DNA of 64,000 nucleotides from Adhaeribacter arboris (GCF_003023845.1 NZ_PYFT01000001.1:4092001-4156000), one strand, 5' to 3'; shown: positions 26,598 through 36,109, counted from the first letter of the stretch. A program made the numbers and translations. Notes: generated by a model not told the origin, from the sequence alone.

Positions 26598-29246
26598 TTG
26601 AAAAAATATATATTAACCCTAATACTCCTGCTGCTATTTGCATGTAGCAGTTATGCCCAAAAAACTACCATTATCCAAGCCGAAGATCTTCCACGCCAGC
26701 AATACCCAGTGTCCGGAACCGCGGTGGAATTGTTTCAAAACGAAAAAGCATTTGCAGCTTTTCTGACGCAGGTGGAACCCAACGTAAAGAATACTTTAGA
26801 AAGATACGAGTTTGCCGACAAAGCTGTAGAAATACAATTGCTGTTGACACTGCGGGATATTTACTCTTTACAAGGCAAGTATCAGCCGGCTGAACAATTC
26901 CTCCAACAGGCCAGAGAAGCGGAAACAAACCTTGCAACAAAACTTACCGCTGGCTTATTACAGGAAGCTATGCTTCGGGCGCTTACGGATACGAAAGGCA
27001 AAATGGATGAGAACTTCAGAAAAGCTTATGCTAAGTATTTAAAAGAGTTAGTAAATAATTTACCCTGGACGATTGTACAGGAAAATATAAAGCAAATAAA
27101 GTCCAGCGCAGAAAACAGAAGCAAAGAAAAGATTCTTAGTTGGATTCAAACGAGTATAGAACCTGCGGTAATAAAGAATCACTCGCTTGGAAATGCACAA
27201 GCAAATCAGCTAATCTGGTTTAAAAACCTGGAGAAATTCTATTTATTTACCGATAAGGAAACGGTTAAGATTTTAACCAAATACATAGATGCGCACGAAA
27301 ATATAGCTTCCAATTATAATTATAATGCCGCTTTTAACCCTTTGTTCTATAATAAAAACGGCAACGAATACCGGAGTGCCAGCGGTAATCCGGGACCAAA
27401 GTACTGGCAAAACAAAGCCGATTACGAAATAGCAGTAAAATTAGACGAAGCTAAAAATGAAATTGCCGGCTCGGTAGTTTTAACCTACACCAATAATAGC
27501 CCGGAAGAATTGCCCTTTATCTGGCTGCAATTAGAACAGAACTCCTTTAAACAAGACGCGCGCGCTACGGCTATTTTGCCGTTAACCGGGAGCCGCTACG
27601 GCAGCCACGGACAAGTATTTGATGCGGGCTACAAAATAAAAGCAGTTTCCCTGGTTTCGCTGAATAACAAAAAAGAGAAATCAGTTACTTCCCTTACGTA
27701 CACCACGCAAGATACCCGCATGCAGGTTTTCTTGCCAGCCGCAGTTAAGCCGCAAGGTGGCCAATTAAAGCTTCAAATTGACTATTCTTTTATTGCACCC
27801 TCTTACGGCTCCGACCGGCTGGGGGTATTAGAAACCAAGAATGGTAAAATTTTTACTATGGCGCAATGGTATCCCCGGGTAGCCGTTTTCGATGATATCT
27901 CGGGTTGGAATGTAAATCCCTATTTAGGACCATCGGAGTTTTACTTAGAATACGGCGACGTGGATATGAAAATTACCGTTCCGGCGAATCATTTGGTGGT
28001 AGGTTCCGGCGAGTTAATCAATCCGCAGCAAGTATATACTGCTGATCAGCAGAAAAGATGGACCAACGCCGCGCAAAGTGAGCAAACAATAGCCATCCGG
28101 TCGGCAGCGGAGCTAAAAAGTGCAGCTTCCCGGCCCACCGGAAAATCGGAGCTAACCTGGCATTTTAAAATTACCAACACCCGCGATGCTGCCTGGGCTT
28201 CGTCGGCGGCGTTTATCGTGGATGCCGCCAGAATTAATCTTCCCAGCGGTAAAAAATCACTGGCGGTATCTGCTTATCCCGAAGAAAGTGCGGGTAATGA
28301 TAAATGGGGAAGATCTACCGAATACACCAAAGCTTCCATCGAAAATTATTCTAAGCAATGGTACGAATACCCTTACCCCGCGGCCACCAACGTGGCGAGT
28401 ATTGTAAGCGGCATGGAATATCCGGGCATTGTTTTTTGCGGCTGGCAAGAACAGAAGGGAAGTTTATTCGGCGTTACCGACCATGAATTTGGCCATACCT
28501 GGTTTCCGATGATTGTGGGTTCTAACGAACGTTTATACGCCTGGATGGACGAAGGATTTAATACTTTCATTAACTTTTTGGCTACGGAAAATTTTAACCA
28601 AGGGGAATACAAACAGCCTAAGTTAGACCTGCATAAAATAGCGCCTAATTTAACGGCACCTAATTTAGAGCCGGTTTTTAGCAGCCCCGATAACATGAAA
28701 GAGGCCAGCATCGGGAATTTGGCTTATTACAAACCGGGTCTGGGCTTATCCATATTGCGAAACCAGATACTAGGAGTGGAGCGGTTTGACCGCGCGTTTC
28801 GCACCTATATTAACCGTTGGGCTTTTAAACACCCCACCCCCGACGATTTTTTTAGAACCATGGAAAATGTGGCCGGCGAAAACTTAAATTGGTTTTGGCG
28901 CAGCTGGTTTCTGAATAACTGGCGATTGGATGTGGCGGTTACCGAAGTAGTATATGTAAACAGCCAGCCCGAAAAAGGCGCTTACATTACCATTACTAAT
29001 CTGGAAAAAATGCCGATGCCGGTAATTTTGGAAATAAAAACGGCCAGTGGTAAAACTGACCGGCTGCCATTACCGGTTGAAATCTGGGAAAGAAATGTAA
29101 GCTGGACTTTTAGATACCCGTCCACCGAAAAAATCGAATCGGTAACGTATGATCCCGATCATGTTTTCCCGGATCACAATGAAAGCAATAATGTTTGGGA
29201 AAGTAGCAACGGTGTTTTACCTAAAATGAGTTTAAATCAAAAGTAA
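26598..29246 (+). CDS. M1 family metallopeptidase (aminopeptidase N-like), secreted
   Basis: An 882-residue zinc peptidase. The start is TTG 26598, the only start in the right place for the signal peptide ([20 protein letters not shown]). LFAC could also act as a lipobox, so it may be a lipoprotein. A 270-residue helical N-terminal part precedes the M1 fold. The catalytic motif HEFGH (His629, Glu630, His633) is followed by the second-shell ligand Glu in [13 protein letters not shown] 18 residues on, and a downstream YYKPGLGL supplies the expected Tyr. The exopeptidase GxMEN motif reads [10 protein letters not shown], as in the Bacteroidota subgroup that acts outside the cytoplasm. The likely job is peptide degradation in the periplasm. 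Confidence 0.92.
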   Translation: MKKYILTLILLLLFACSSYAQKTTIIQAEDLPRQQYPVSGTAVELFQNEKAFAAFLTQVEPNVKNTLERYEFADKAVEIQLLLTLRDIYSLQGKYQPAEQFLQQAREAETNLATKLTAGLLQEAMLRALTDTKGKMDENFRKAYAKYLKELVNNLPWTIVQENIKQIKSSAENRSKEKILSWIQTSIEPAVIKNHSLGNAQANQLIWFKNLEKFYLFTDKETVKILTKYIDAHENIASNYNYNAAFNPLFYNKNGNEYRSASGNPGPKYWQNKADYEIAVKLDEAKNEIAGSVVLTYTNNSPEELPFIWLQLEQNSFKQDARATAILPLTGSRYGSHGQVFDAGYKIKAVSLVSLNNKKEKSVTSLTYTTQDTRMQVFLPAAVKPQGGQLKLQIDYSFIAPSYGSDRLGVLETKNGKIFTMAQWYPRVAVFDDISGWNVNPYLGPSEFYLEYGDVDMKITVPANHLVVGSGELINPQQVYTADQQKRWTNAAQSEQTIAIRSAAELKSAASRPTGKSELTWHFKITNTRDAAWASSAAFIVDAARINLPSGKKSLAVSAYPEESAGNDKWGRSTEYTKASIENYSKQWYEYPYPAATNVASIVSGMEYPGIVFCGWQEQKGSLFGVTDHEFGHTWFPMIVGSNERLYAWMDEGFNTFINFLATENFNQGEYKQPKLDLHKIAPNLTAPNLEPVFSSPDNMKEASIGNLAYYKPGLGLSILRNQILGVERFDRAFRTYINRWAFKHPTPDDFFRTMENVAGENLNWFWRSWFLNNWRLDVAVTEVVYVNSQPEKGAYITITNLEKMPMPVILEIKTASGKTDRLPLPVEIWERNVSWTFRYPSTEKIESVTYDPDHVFPDHNESNNVWESSNGVLPKMSLNQK

Positions 29247-29418
29247 TTGCCGCTAGCAAAAAAAGAATACTGTAAAAGGTAGGCTTAATTAAATGATTTA
29301 AAGTGTGTTTAATATAAAATTAGGCCATAAAGGTGCCCTGCGGGGTAGGCATACACTTTTATGGTAAATACCCGTTCATTCCTATTTTTAACCTTCTTTT
29401 CACTTAAATAATAAAGCT

Positions 29419-30432
29419 ATGCACCGTAAAATTACTTTTCTCTTTTCTTTATTTCTGTTATTAGGCGCTACTGGTTGCGAAGAATTCTACGACATTGTGG
29501 ATGAACTCAAACCCCGCCCGCCAAAGTCGAAAGCGTTTGCTACGGGTTTAACGGCTCCTTTAGGCGTAGAGAGCGATGCGCAGGGGCAATTGTGGGTTAC
29601 TGAAGCCGGCACTGGCCAAAAAAACGATGGACAACTTTCTTTTATTACCGCCCAGGGAGAAGTGCATCCCGTAGTTCAAGGTTTTACTTCGGTTGCTAGT
29701 CCCGAAGGAGCAATTTTTGGCCTTAATCATCTTCTGCTGAAAGATAACATTTTGTACATGCTGCATGGGGTAGAAGGCAAGCTCTACAAACTAAATATTT
29801 CTACTTATCAACCCGGGGATAAGCCTTTAAAAGCTTCCGACCTGGAGTACGAAGACATTGGTGCTTTTGTAAAAGAATATTTTAACACCGAAGAAACGGA
29901 TATTTTTAATCTGACGGTTGGCCCGGAAGGAGATTTGTATATCGTAGATGCAGCCGCGAACGCCGTTATCCGGCGGGATGCCGAAACTAAAGAATTAAGC
30001 GTGTTTGCCGCTATTCCCCCCATCGACAATCCGGGCGGAGAACCAGACCAGGTACAGGCAGTACCCACCGGAATTATTTTCGACGGGGAAAAATTCCTGG
30101 TTTGTACCTTTACGGGCTTTCCTTATCCGGCCAAAAAAGCTACTATTTATCAAATTGATTTAGCCGGAAATACCTCCGTTTACCAAACCGATTTATCTAT
30201 TTTAACCGACATGGAGCTAGGGGTAGATGGGAAACCAGTGGTGTTAGAATATGGTACCTGGACCGGAGAAACATTTATTCCTAATTCCGGCCGTCTAGTA
30301 TTATCTACCTCTCACAAGAATATTTCATTATTAAATAATCTAAATTTTCCGAACTCCATTGAAAAAAGCGGCCCAAAAACTTTTTACATCGCTCAAACAT
30401 TTGATGGAGAAATAAGAAAAGTCACTTTCTAA
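29419..30432 (+). CDS. ScyD/ScyE family beta-propeller lipoprotein
   Basis: A 337-residue protein with a signal peptide ending in the lipobox GATGC (Cys20) and a six-bladed NHL-like propeller. The pattern FATGLTAPLGVESDAQGQLW, then TEAGTG, NHLLLKDNILYMLHGVEGKL and FNLTVGPEGDLYIVDAAANA matches the ScyD/ScyE family, named after scytonemin genes of cyanobacteria but widespread in bacteria that make no scytonemin. The role here is unknown; ligand binding on the cell surface is plausible. It stands alone with a strong terminator. Confidence 0.85.
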   Translation: MHRKITFLFSLFLLLGATGCEEFYDIVDELKPRPPKSKAFATGLTAPLGVESDAQGQLWVTEAGTGQKNDGQLSFITAQGEVHPVVQGFTSVASPEGAIFGLNHLLLKDNILYMLHGVEGKLYKLNISTYQPGDKPLKASDLEYEDIGAFVKEYFNTEETDIFNLTVGPEGDLYIVDAAANAVIRRDAETKELSVFAAIPPIDNPGGEPDQVQAVPTGIIFDGEKFLVCTFTGFPYPAKKATIYQIDLAGNTSVYQTDLSILTDMELGVDGKPVVLEYGTWTGETFIPNSGRLVLSTSHKNISLLNNLNFPNSIEKSGPKTFYIAQTFDGEIRKVTF

Positions 30433-30459
30433 CCTGTTTACGGCTATTTACACCTAAAT

Positions 30460-30493
30460 AAAACAGCCGCTCCTTATTTGGAGCGGCTGTTTT
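30460..30493. terminator. Bidirectional terminator
   Basis: A perfect 14-base stem, AAAACAGCCGCTCC with GGAGCGGCTGTTTT, has a 6-base loop and T-runs in both directions. It ends the ScyD-like gene and the convergent small gene. Confidence 0.93.
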
Positions 30494-30498
30494 ATATT

Positions 30499-30705
30499 TT
30501 AATTTTTTATTTCGGCGGTAGACTCCGTTAAAGTTGCATTATCTTTTTTTACTTCAATTAATTCTGTTTTTACGGCAGTTTCAATAAACCGTGCCCGGTT
30601 TTTAGGTAAAATGGGCGCGGCCCCACCGAGTCCGACCCCCATGGAGGCCAGAACAATAAGACACACGATACCCGCTAGCTTAATTATTTTGCTTAATTTT
30701 TTCAT
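30499..30705 (-). CDS. Small membrane protein, hypothetical
   Basis: A 68-residue protein with one hydrophobic segment (residues 9-29, KLAGIVCLIVLASMGVGLGG) and a polar Lys/Glu-rich tail. Proteins of this size and layout, with the GxGGAAP-like segment after the membrane helix, are common and uncharacterised in Bacteroidota. The start is ATG 30705. The shared strong terminator at its 3' end supports expression. The role is unknown. Confidence 0.6.
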   Translation of the reverse strand: MKKLSKIIKLAGIVCLIVLASMGVGLGGAAPILPKNRARFIETAVKTELIEVKKDNATLTESTAEIKN

Positions 30706-30805
30706 GATTTAGGAAATAAATATTAAAAGGTTACACACCGTGGAACCCAAAAATCTTAATGAAACTTAATTGTTTCTGCCAAGAGCAGGCAGGGAAAAGA
30801 TTAGC

Positions 30806-31207
30806 TTAAGCGAGAAGCGGCGGGTTTTCTTTTGAATGGGCGGGAATAATTTTAAGTAGACAAAACTTTTGTAAAGTTTTAACCCAGAAGTACTGTTTGG
30901 CGGCTAGGGCAAACCTAACTTGGTAGATCTGGTTATGCCCGAATAATATTTGCTCAAACTGAAATAAGTATAAATTATAATAATTTAACTTCTTTTTAAA
31001 GCCAAGTTGTACCGCCCTTCTTAATGATATAGATTTCTGACTATTGGAATATACCGGAAGAACAAGCTCCGTTAAACTAACTTGTGGTGGCTGATAATTA
31101 TAATAAATAGTATATCCCGAACACGTAAGTACGCTGAGAAGCCAGGTTACCGTTAATAGTAACTTAGCAAATTCTTTTCGGTGATAGTTGTGGTAATTAG
31201 CAAACAT
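30806..31207 (-). CDS. Hypothetical protein with N-terminal membrane segment
   Basis: A 133-residue frame that I do not recognise. Residues 13-33 form a hydrophobic segment (FAKLLLTVTWLLSVLTCSGY). The rest is rich in Leu, Phe, Tyr and Lys, with helical stretches (YLFQFEQILFGHNQIYQVRF). The composition looks protein-like, but its start overlaps the decayed Ig-like frame upstream, and no ribosome site or homologue supports it. It may be real or a chance frame in a degraded zone. Confidence 0.4.
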   Translation of the reverse strand: MFANYHNYHRKEFAKLLLTVTWLLSVLTCSGYTIYYNYQPPQVSLTELVLPVYSNSQKSISLRRAVQLGFKKKLNYYNLYLFQFEQILFGHNQIYQVRFALAAKQYFWVKTLQKFCLLKIIPAHSKENPPLLA

Positions 31208-31383
31208 ATTTTAATGGATATCCCATTGCTGTTGATTGCTTTTGCCGTAATGGTGTATGCACCTTCTTTCGCATGGTACCAATTTTTGTTTAAAGAAGGT
31301 ACGTTTTCAATATAAATCAACTGTTTTACTGTACCCTCTCCTGGAGCCAATTTCCGGCCGTTCTTACTCCAAATATTGGCGAA
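31153..31383 (-). pseudogene. Relic of an Ig-like (Big/cadherin-type) domain
   Basis: Directly after the CBM/propeller gene an open frame reads NIWSKNGRKLAPGEGTVKQL, later WYHAKEGAYTITAKAINSNG. The second part closely follows the bacterial Ig-like pattern (W..v..G.YtltAkA.dn.G). The frame is cut by a stop before it and has no start of its own, so it is a leftover C-terminal module, not a gene. It may have belonged to an older version of the upstream gene. Confidence 0.4.
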
Positions 31384-31395
31384 TTAAGTGCGAAA

Positions 31396-33198
31396 CTACT
31401 CAACTACAAGAAGGTTGGTCACGGTCTGGGCGGCAGAGTGATCCTCCCAACTCCATACCAGATTGTTGTTACCATCGAATTCTACCGCGTGCGGCCCCGT
31501 GCCGACGTTGCCGTCGCCGAGCCAATTGGCAATGAGGATGTTGCCGTTGGGAACAACGCTGTAGCCCGAGAACTTTCTCAGCCGCGCTTTCGGGTGATTG
31601 GTCATGCCGCCCCAGTACTTGATGATAGCGCCAGTCGGGCTGAGCTGTAGCAGCTTGTTGTCATCCTTACCGGGTTGATACAAGTTGCCGACAGGACCCA
31701 TCGTGGCCTGCGTGTCGCCGTTGGCAAGGCGATTAGCGACGTATCCCTTACCACCGTACAGCAACTGCTGCCAGACAATAGTGCCGGTCGCATCTACCTC
31801 GATCACCTTATACTTTAAATCGTTGTTGGTGTCGCCGGTGATTAACGTGTGGCCGTCCGCCAGCCGACGAGCGAGGCGGAAGGTAGTAATATTATTGATC
31901 GTTATTTTCGAAACTTCCTTACCGGCGCTATTTACTTCCGATAACATTACTTTGGCGGGCGTACTGCCGGAAGCGCCTTTTGACCAACCGATCAATGTAT
32001 TGCCATTAGCCAGGCGCTGCGCCGTCGAAACACCCGAATAGGTACTAATCGACCAGCCTTTGGCGCCCGTGGTACGGTCGTATTCGGCGGCGCCATTGCC
32101 GTGGCTCACGAGTATCTTGTTATTGGCGACCAATTGCAGGTCGCGCGAGCCGCTCGGAATCGATACTGTCCAGTTTTTAGAAGGGTCTTTTTGGTTGAGG
32201 AAAACAAGCCTATTAAAGCCATTATCAACCATATAAAGCGTGTGCTTTGTGCTGCCGGTATTATAAGTAAGGTTATCGATGTTTGGCCCGTTAGAACCAA
32301 TGGTAGTTAATCGTATTTTGTTGGCTCCCGCTACTAAACTAACCGTTGCCGAAGAAACCGCCCAGTTCGCCCAACTTCCTGTGGAGGAAAAAGCCAGGCT
32401 TGCCGCAACTACGGTGCCATTCACCTGCAATTGTAAAGGCCGGTTAGTAGTGCCGCCATTGGCATGTCTGAATTGCAGCGTAAAGGAACCGGGGGTTGTC
32501 GCGTTAACGGTCCATTCGATAAAATCACCGGAGGCATGTACATAATCGGCAAAACCCGAACCGGTATAGCCGGGTTGATTAGTCGTTACTACTGCTCCGC
32601 TTAAAAAGGCTTGTTCTGCTTCAAGAGTTCCGGATTGCGTTACAACTACTTTAACTGCAAGATGATCGATATTGGGCCCATTGGCACCGGTTGTGGTTAA
32701 GCGTATTTTATTGTTTCCGGCAATTAAATTAGCGGTTGTCGAAGAAACAGACCAGGTTGCCCAACCGCCCGTAGAAGAAAAAGCAAGATTTGCAGCAGCT
32801 GTTACTCCATTTACCTGTAATTTTAAAGGTCGGTTAGTGGTTCCGCCATTGGCATACCTGAATTGCAGCATAAACGAACCGGCAGCCGTAGCGTTAACCG
32901 TCCATTCGATAAAATCATCTGTTGCATGTACATAATCAGCAAATCCGGTTCCGGTATAACCCGGTTGATTAGCAGATATTACCGCTCCGCTTAAAAAGGC
33001 CTGTTCCGCTTCATAAATAGTTGTTTCCGTTTCATTATGGGCAGTATTCTGCCTAGCATTTTCCGAAGGAGTAATTAATTCAAGCTCTTGTTTACAACCT
33101 GTAAAGCAGAAAGCCGCCGCAATAAGGAAATTAATAAACAAACTGCCTCCGGTAGGTAAATAATTGCCGTTAACCGAATTAATTTTTAACAATTTCAT
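31396..33198 (-). CDS. Lipoprotein with two tandem CBM6/35-type domains and a PQQ-like beta-propeller
   Basis: A 600-residue secreted protein. The signal peptide ends in the lipobox CFTGC (Cys35). Residues about 60-185 and 190-318 are two nearly identical carbohydrate-binding modules of family 6/35 type: each has EAEQAFLSGAV, QPGYTGxGFADYVHA, FIEWTVNAT, NGGTTNRPLxLQVNG and NKIRLTT. Residues about 325-600 form a WD/PQQ-like propeller (HTLYMVDNGFNRLVFLNQKD, then TAQRLANGNTLIGWSKG, RLADGHTLITGDTNN, VPNGNILIANWLGDGN) related to arylsulfotransferase-type propellers. The expected role is binding polysaccharide at the cell surface. The propeller half has a distinctly higher GC content than the CBM half, which suggests domain acquisition. 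Confidence 0.8.
   Translation of the reverse strand: MKLLKINSVNGNYLPTGGSLFINFLIAAAFCFTGCKQELELITPSENARQNTAHNETETTIYEAEQAFLSGAVISANQPGYTGTGFADYVHATDDFIEWTVNATAAGSFMLQFRYANGGTTNRPLKLQVNGVTAAANLAFSSTGGWATWSVSSTTANLIAGNNKIRLTTTGANGPNIDHLAVKVVVTQSGTLEAEQAFLSGAVVTTNQPGYTGSGFADYVHASGDFIEWTVNATTPGSFTLQFRHANGGTTNRPLQLQVNGTVVAASLAFSSTGSWANWAVSSATVSLVAGANKIRLTTIGSNGPNIDNLTYNTGSTKHTLYMVDNGFNRLVFLNQKDPSKNWTVSIPSGSRDLQLVANNKILVSHGNGAAEYDRTTGAKGWSISTYSGVSTAQRLANGNTLIGWSKGASGSTPAKVMLSEVNSAGKEVSKITINNITTFRLARRLADGHTLITGDTNNDLKYKVIEVDATGTIVWQQLLYGGKGYVANRLANGDTQATMGPVGNLYQPGKDDNKLLQLSPTGAIIKYWGGMTNHPKARLRKFSGYSVVPNGNILIANWLGDGNVGTGPHAVEFDGNNNLVWSWEDHSAAQTVTNLLVVE
32245..33018 (-). repeat. Internal tandem duplication encoding two CBM domains
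   Basis: Two adjacent blocks of about 375-390 bases within the lipoprotein gene encode near-identical domains and still share long identical DNA stretches. The tandem copies are similar enough to allow recombination between them. Confidence 0.8.
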
Positions 33199-33579
33199 TT
33201 TGGTTACGTTTTAATTCTTAAAATTTAGTTACTGGTTTCTAATGACTGCAATAAAACTAAATAGTCCGGGTCATTAAAGGAGCTGTAGCCCGAGGTATTT
33301 AAAAAGAGGCGAGAGGCACTTTGTTGTGGAGGGTATTTGCCACAACCAAAATTCGTATAATAGAGGAGTTAATCTTTTGCTACTAAGAATTAACTCCTTC
33401 ATTTAAAAGCTATTGTATCCGTATATTACAACTTTTTGGGCAAATTTACAATACTGATTTTTCAGTATTTTCCGGCTACTATTGCATAGCATTGAATAAC
33501 AAAGTGCCCTTAATTCTACTATTCTACCTTCACGCATCCGCTCATCCACTCATTCAAAATTCACTCATTCACCCATTCA
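33199..33579. other. Intergenic region with an 8-base tandem repeat
   Basis: No gene. The part next to the aminotransferase stop (33526-33579) is a degenerate tandem repeat, listed separately. The rest is the AT-rich upstream region of the CBM lipoprotein. Confidence 0.5.
33526..33579 (-). repeat. GAATGAGT-type 8-base tandem repeat at a stop codon
   Basis: Read on the minus strand, right after the stop codon of the aminotransferase gene, degenerate 8-base units follow: GAATGGGT, GAATGAGT, GAATTTT, GAATGAGT, GGATGAGC, GGATGCG. Similar units follow the stops of permeases 5 and 6. Confidence 0.75.
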
Positions 33580-34437
33580 TTAAAAGCTTGCTACCAGCGC
33601 GTGCTGATTTTCCAGGGTCGTTAAATCCTGCAGTAAGTCGAGGGTTACCGGGCCGGGTTGGCCGTTGCCGATAATTTGGTCGTTTACCTGCACAATGGGG
33701 ATAATGCGCTTGGTGGTGCTGGTCAGGAAGGCTTCTTTGGCTTGGGCCAGGTCGGTAAGCGTTACAGTTCCTGCTGCGGTGGGGTATTTTTTATCGGCGA
33801 GTTCCAGTACATTTTTGCGGGTAATACCTTTGAGTACGTCTTGTTCCGGGGTGCGCACCTGATTATCATGGGTGACAATAAAGAAATTACTGCGCGGAAA
33901 CTCGGTTATAACCTCGTTGTGATAGTATAAAACATCCGTCGCACCCTGGGCTTTTACCTCTTTCATCAGCCGGATGCCAGTGGTGTAATTAATGGTTTTG
34001 GCCGGGGCTAACTCCCGCACGAAAGAATAAGTAATAATTTTAATTCCCTGCTGAATTATTTCTTCGGTGGGCAGACTTACTGGTTGTTGGGTAATAATGA
34101 GGTTGGGAGCAGCGGGGGTGTAGCCATCTTCGGAGTAGCCCCCAGTCAGAACCATTTTAATGCCCGATTCCGGAATCTGGTTTTTCGCCATTAACTGGTA
34201 CAGCACTTTTTTAAGCTCATCCGGAGTAAAAGGCACTGGCAAATCCATGAGCCGGGCGGATTCGTAAAAACGGGCCAGGTAATCATCTAAAAACAAAGGC
34301 ACGTTGTTTTGTATTTTAAAAAAATCGAAAATGCCGTAGCCCCGCTGCACCGCTAAATCGCTGATGTGCAAATAAGCTTTCTCTAGTGGTATAATTTCCT
34401 GCTGATGGTAAACGAAAAGGTTAGGGCTGGAGGGCAT
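33580..34437 (-). CDS. Class IV aminotransferase (BCAT/DAAT/ADC lyase fold)
   Basis: A 285-residue PLP fold-type IV enzyme. The start MPSSPNLFVYHQQEIIPLEK fits this family. The RGYGIFDFFKI segment carries the first phosphate-side Arg, the Schiff-base Lys is Lys147 in AKTINY, and the ITEFPRSNFFIV motif supplies the Glu and Ser/Asn loop. A closing GITRKNVLELA is present. Whether it acts on branched-chain amino acids, D-amino acids or aminodeoxychorismate cannot be settled by motif alone. The EFPRSN form differs from the EGSSSN of most BCATs. It overlaps the P1 peptidase gene upstream by 17 bases, so the two are co-transcribed and perhaps translationally coupled. Confidence 0.88.
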   Translation of the reverse strand: MPSSPNLFVYHQQEIIPLEKAYLHISDLAVQRGYGIFDFFKIQNNVPLFLDDYLARFYESARLMDLPVPFTPDELKKVLYQLMAKNQIPESGIKMVLTGGYSEDGYTPAAPNLIITQQPVSLPTEEIIQQGIKIITYSFVRELAPAKTINYTTGIRLMKEVKAQGATDVLYYHNEVITEFPRSNFFIVTHDNQVRTPEQDVLKGITRKNVLELADKKYPTAAGTVTLTDLAQAKEAFLTSTTKRIIPIVQVNDQIIGNGQPGPVTLDLLQDLTTLENQHALVASF

Positions 34438-35563
34438 CGTGTTTTTTTAAAATTTTAAGCGTTTGTTCAATGGGTAAGGCCGGAATACGGTGTTGGTCGC
34501 GCCCAATTAAAGTTTCGGCCTTAAAAAGAGAATTTAAAATAGCTTCTTCCGTAGCTTCAATGGTAGCCAGAAACAAAGGCGTTACCTCATCGTTGCGCAG
34601 CAACGTTACGGTCTGGGTTTTTGCTTGTGTATTATGCGGAATACGCAGATTGGGGTGCGTGGAGAAAGCAATCACGTAATCGCCGCTGCCATTGGCGGCA
34701 ATACCGCCGGTTTTACCTAAGCCCAGCAGGGCCCGTTTGGCCATTCGTTCTAGGTTACGCGCGTCCACGGGGGCATCGGTAGCCACCACCATCATGCAGG
34801 AACCATCGGCTTTCGCTTTCATTTGTTCGTTCAGGTAATTTTTTAATTCTTCGCCCACCGGCGCTCCGTTTATCTGCAATACGCCGCCAAAATTCGTTTG
34901 TACCAACACGCCCACGGTATACCCCCCCTGTTCCGGAGTAAGCTGCCGCGAAGCCGTACCCATGCCGCCTTTAAAGCCGAAACAAACTGTGCCGGTACCC
35001 GCGCCCACGTTGCCTTCGGCCACCGGGCCTTCATTTGCCTCTTGAATCGCTTGCCGCGCGTGCACCTCCGTTACGTGCCGGCCCCGAATATCGTTGAGGT
35101 ACCCATCGTTGGTTTCGCCGACCAGCGCGTTTACCGATTGCACCTTTTCGTTGCCCGGCACTTGCAACGTATAGCTAATCAGAGCAGTTATAGCGTTGGC
35201 TACGTTTAAGGTGTTGGTGAGTAAAATAGGGGTTTCTAAGTTACCTAATTCTTGTACCTGCGTACTACCGGCTAATTTGCCAAACCCATTGCCCACGTAC
35301 ACCGCGGCCGGTACTTTTTCCTGAAAAATATTGCCACTATGGGGCACAATCGCCGTTACGCCCGTCCGGACGGTTTCACCTTCGTTTAATGTTACGTGCC
35401 CTACTTTTACACCGGGCACATCGGTAATGGCGTTGTTTTTACCCGGAAGCAAAATACCTATTTTCAGGCCGTATTCGCGGGCTCGCTTCCGCTCCTGGGC
35501 CCGTACGGCACCTACCACAATCAGCAGGATGAGCAGACAGAATGCTTTAGAAATAGATACCAT
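34421..35563 (-). CDS. P1 family (DmpA/BapA type) aminopeptidase, secreted
   Basis: A 380-residue self-processing peptidase of the DmpA family, which releases N-terminal D-, L- or beta-amino acids. The signal peptide is MVSISKAFCLLILLIVVGAV plus RAQ. Family landmarks are NAITDVPGVKVGHVTLNEG, RTGVTAIVPH, PILLTNTLNVANA, VCFGFKGGMGTASR and the autocleavage site before Ser255 in ADGSCMMVVATDAP, where Ser becomes the N-terminal nucleophile. The GSGDYVIAFSTH element near the C-terminus is typical. Length matches DmpA. Its position before a class IV aminotransferase suggests the pair may handle unusual (D- or beta-) amino acids. Confidence 0.93.
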   Translation of the reverse strand: MVSISKAFCLLILLIVVGAVRAQERKRAREYGLKIGILLPGKNNAITDVPGVKVGHVTLNEGETVRTGVTAIVPHSGNIFQEKVPAAVYVGNGFGKLAGSTQVQELGNLETPILLTNTLNVANAITALISYTLQVPGNEKVQSVNALVGETNDGYLNDIRGRHVTEVHARQAIQEANEGPVAEGNVGAGTGTVCFGFKGGMGTASRQLTPEQGGYTVGVLVQTNFGGVLQINGAPVGEELKNYLNEQMKAKADGSCMMVVATDAPVDARNLERMAKRALLGLGKTGGIAANGSGDYVIAFSTHPNLRIPHNTQAKTQTVTLLRNDEVTPLFLATIEATEEAILNSLFKAETLIGRDQHRIPALPIEQTLKILKKHDALQP

Positions 35564-36109
35564 AAAATGTTCGGCGGGTAATTTTTTCTGCTAATTAGTA
35601 AAATTTTAATCATGCACAAGAACAAGTAAATAAATTTAAAAGCTTAGTGTAAGTAAAATCTCAAACTAATTCCCGGACTTTACGGAGGAAAAGGAAAAGT
35701 ACGGTTAAATTAATTGCCTTATTCCCTGCATCTTTGCTTAACTGGATTTTGCTGGCAGTTATTTGACTGGTACTTCCAGAACAAGAGCCCCCAATAACGC
35801 GGCGCGGAACACTGGAGCCCGTTCTGTTATTCCGGATGCTTTTCTGTTACTCCACATCCGGCTGTTTTCAGCGGAACCAAGTTGTTGCAAAACCGAACAA
35901 AAGTTGTATCAAAACCGGACGATTTTACGGGTAAAAATTAAAAAAAACAGCTGCATCTACTTGAAATACAGGCAGTTGTTAACGTGGCATTTTTATTAGT
36001 ACAACTATAGCTAGGCTTTATTAAAGCACTGCTCGACTAAAAAGGAGCCGTTAACTGCTTATACCCAATAAATCATTATCCATTCTGACAACTCGACCAT
36101 TCAACCACT
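35564..36109. other. Divergent upstream region of the P1 peptidase and permease array
   Basis: 546 bases without a supportable gene. A 78-codon frame at 35763 has a basic, low-complexity product and is rejected. The main feature is a series of about 20-base units at 35824-35925, listed separately, lying about 200 bases before the first permease. Confidence 0.5.
35824..35925 (+). promoter_or_regulatory. Periodic ~20-base motif upstream of the permease array
   Basis: Five related units begin near 35824, 35844, 35862, 35881 and 35903. They read CTGTTATTCCGGATG, CTGTTACTCCACATCCGG, CTGTTTTCAGCGGAACCA, GTTGTTGCAAAACCGAACA and GTTGTATCAAAACCGGACG. The last two are the best conserved. A spacing of about two helical turns would put bound proteins on one face of the DNA. 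This may be an operator or iteron array; it may also be decayed repeat sequence. Confidence 0.4.

Noticed and set aside
35763-35999. 78-codon plus-strand frame before the permease array
   Set aside because: It runs through the periodic motif, the composition is atypical, and there is no start signal.
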